Below, piece by piece: positions 7,479 through 7,964 of a stretch of 7,964 bases of DNA; the first letter of the stretch is position 1; each line of letters opens with the position of its first letter. The notes beneath the pieces were generated by a model, which was not told the origin of the DNA, searched no databases, and worked only from the letters and a program-made list of their open reading frames with translations. The stretch lies in contig JAFYUD010000258.1 of assembly GCA_017549665.1 (NCBI GenBank), positions 1-7,964 of the forward strand, read 5' to 3'. This DNA is from Clostridia bacterium (GTDB lineage: Bacteria; Bacillota_A; Clostridia; Oscillospirales; Acutalibacteraceae). Made by a program: the position numbers and the translations under genes.

Positions 7479-7495
7479 TTTACAGGGGCTGTTTT
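7469..7495 (+). terminator. Intrinsic terminator of the pflBA operon
   Basis: CAGCTCCTG (7469-7477) pairs with CAGGGGCTG (7483-7491), 9 bp including one G-U wobble, around the loop ATTTA, followed by TTTT (7492-7495) and a further T-rich stretch. The pflA stop codon (7476-7478) lies within the hairpin, so a ribosome reaching the stop would cover its 5' arm. Confidence 0.85.
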
Positions 7496-7511
7496 CTGCT
7501 TTTATGACAAT

Positions 7512-7524
7512 TTTTTCACAATCC
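7512..7524. promoter_or_regulatory. Candidate regulator site upstream of the flavin oxidoreductase gene (copy 2 of shared 13-mer)
   Basis: TTTTTCACAATCC is identical to 4333-4345 upstream of pflB. On the complementary strand it reads TTGTGAA-AAAA-TTGTCAT: a perfect Rex-type left half, the right spacing, and a right half matching 4 of 7 positions of TTCACAA. It ends 13 bases before the -35. It could be a redox-regulator site or a chance match in AT-rich DNA. Confidence 0.35.
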
Positions 7525-7537
7525 CCGACTTTTACAC

Positions 7538-7566
7538 TTGACACTCAAAAAAGTTTTTTGTATACT
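7538..7566 (+). promoter_or_regulatory. Sigma-A promoter of the flavin oxidoreductase gene
   Basis: TTGACA (7538-7543), exactly 17 bases, then TATACT (7561-7566). The start is expected near 7573, leaving a leader of about 36 bases. The spacer is mostly a perfect inverted repeat, CAAAAAA-G-TTTTTTG (7546-7560), and the promoter is flanked by ACACTC (7541-7546) and GAGTGT (7569-7574), which are also inverted. Confidence 0.85.
7546..7560. repeat. Perfect inverted repeat filling the promoter spacer
   Basis: CAAAAAA, a central G, then TTTTTTG: 7-base arms between the -35 and the -10. The position is typical of an operator where a repressor would block polymerase, but A/T tracts also bend DNA and can arise by chance, so function is uncertain. 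Confidence 0.6.
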
Positions 7567-7608
7567 TAGAGTGTTATAAAACAACTACTTACAAAAGGAG
7601 TGCTTTAA

Positions 7609-7964
7609 ATGGATCAGAAATATGAAGCATTGTTTACCCCTTGGAAGATAGGCAATGTTGAAATTAAAAACAGAATCGTTATGTGTCCTATGGGCGGCAC
7701 ATCACTTTTCGGTTGGTTCGAACTCGGCGGTTGTCACTTTGACAAGGAGGCTGCAAAGCTTTTCCTTGAAAGAGCTAACAACAACGTAGGTCTTATTATC
7801 CCCGGTATCGCTCCCATCCGTGATACATTCTGGGGCAAATGGCTCTGGCAGAATCCCAAGATGTTCGAAGAACTCAAAGAATTCATGGACGAAATTCATA
7901 AGACTGGAGCTAAGCTATTCGTTCAGCTAACAGCTGGTATGGGACGTTCATGGGCAATCACTGA
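7609..7964 (+). CDS. Old Yellow Enzyme-family NADH:flavin oxidoreductase (N-terminal part, runs off right edge)
   Basis: The frame is open from the ATG at 7609 to the window end (118 codons plus two bases), so the C-terminus is missing. AAAGGAG (7594-7600) lies 8 bases before the ATG. The start, YEALFTPWKIGNVEIKNRIVMCPMGG (residues 5-30), is the first beta-alpha unit of FMN-binding Old Yellow Enzyme barrels (compare F-P-x-I-G-x-x-x-KNRIV-x-x-PM). FVQLTAGMGR (104-113) corresponds to the family's QLxHxGR, whose Gln contacts FMN. The family includes 2-enoate reductases, 2,4-dienoyl-CoA reductases and the bile-acid enzymes BaiCD/BaiH; many clostridial members add C-terminal Fe-S and FAD/NAD domains. 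The segment 31-85, Trp- and Gly-rich, has no motif that lets me name the substrate. It has its own promoter after the pflBA terminator. The family is clear; the exact reaction is not. Confidence 0.9.
   Translation, partial: MDQKYEALFTPWKIGNVEIKNRIVMCPMGGTSLFGWFELGGCHFDKEAAKLFLERANNNVGLIIPGIAPIRDTFWGKWLWQNPKMFEELKEFMDEIHKTGAKLFVQLTAGMGRSWAIT

Noticed and set aside
7702..7899. A 65-codon minus-strand open frame in the flavin oxidoreductase gene
   Set aside because: It is opposite a well-supported coding frame with promoter and ribosome site; no independent evidence.

Overview
The window looks like chromosomal DNA from an anaerobic, low-GC member of the Clostridia, most likely a Ruminococcus/Oscillospiraceae-type gut bacterium. 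This rests on AT-rich intergenic DNA, strong AGGAGG-type ribosome binding sites, consensus sigma-A promoters with 17-bp spacers, a lipoprotein with a Thr-rich linker, oxygen-sensitive glycyl-radical fermentation genes and a ZTP (pfl-motif) riboswitch. The organism assignment is inference; there is no rRNA or other marker gene.

Left half (1-4246), all on the minus strand: three genes, each with its own recognisable promoter and each making a product that acts outside the cytoplasm. In transcription order they are a polytopic membrane protein carrying an extracellular GH36 (alpha-galactosidase-like) domain (1772-4234), a lipoprotein of unknown function (834-1691), and the N-terminal 246 residues of a secreted or membrane-anchored protein of unknown function that runs off the left edge (1-738). 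A hairpin terminator lies between the last two.

Divergent intergenic region (4247-4542): a minus-strand promoter for the GH36 gene, and a plus-strand TTGACA/TATAAT promoter followed by a ZTP riboswitch whose last helix overlaps the 5' arm of an intrinsic terminator. This is the layout of a transcriptional ON switch.

Right half (4543-7964), all on the plus strand: pflB (pyruvate formate-lyase) and pflA (its radical-SAM activase) overlap by an ATGA and form a two-gene operon under the riboswitch, ended by a hairpin terminator. A new promoter then drives the start of an Old Yellow Enzyme-family flavin oxidoreductase, cut by the right edge. PflB with PflA makes acetyl-CoA and formate from pyruvate. 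Formate feeds 10-formyl-tetrahydrofolate, and ZTP/ZMP accumulates when that cofactor is short, so control of pflBA by ZTP makes metabolic sense.

The best-supported point of interest is the riboswitch-terminator module on pflBA, including a pseudoknot kept by an A-U pair. The most unusual protein is the five-helix membrane/GH36 fusion. A 13-base motif shared by the upstream regions of pflB and the flavin oxidoreductase, containing a Rex-like half-site, is a testable regulatory lead. I see no CRISPR array, tRNA, rRNA, insertion sequence, phage gene or defence system.
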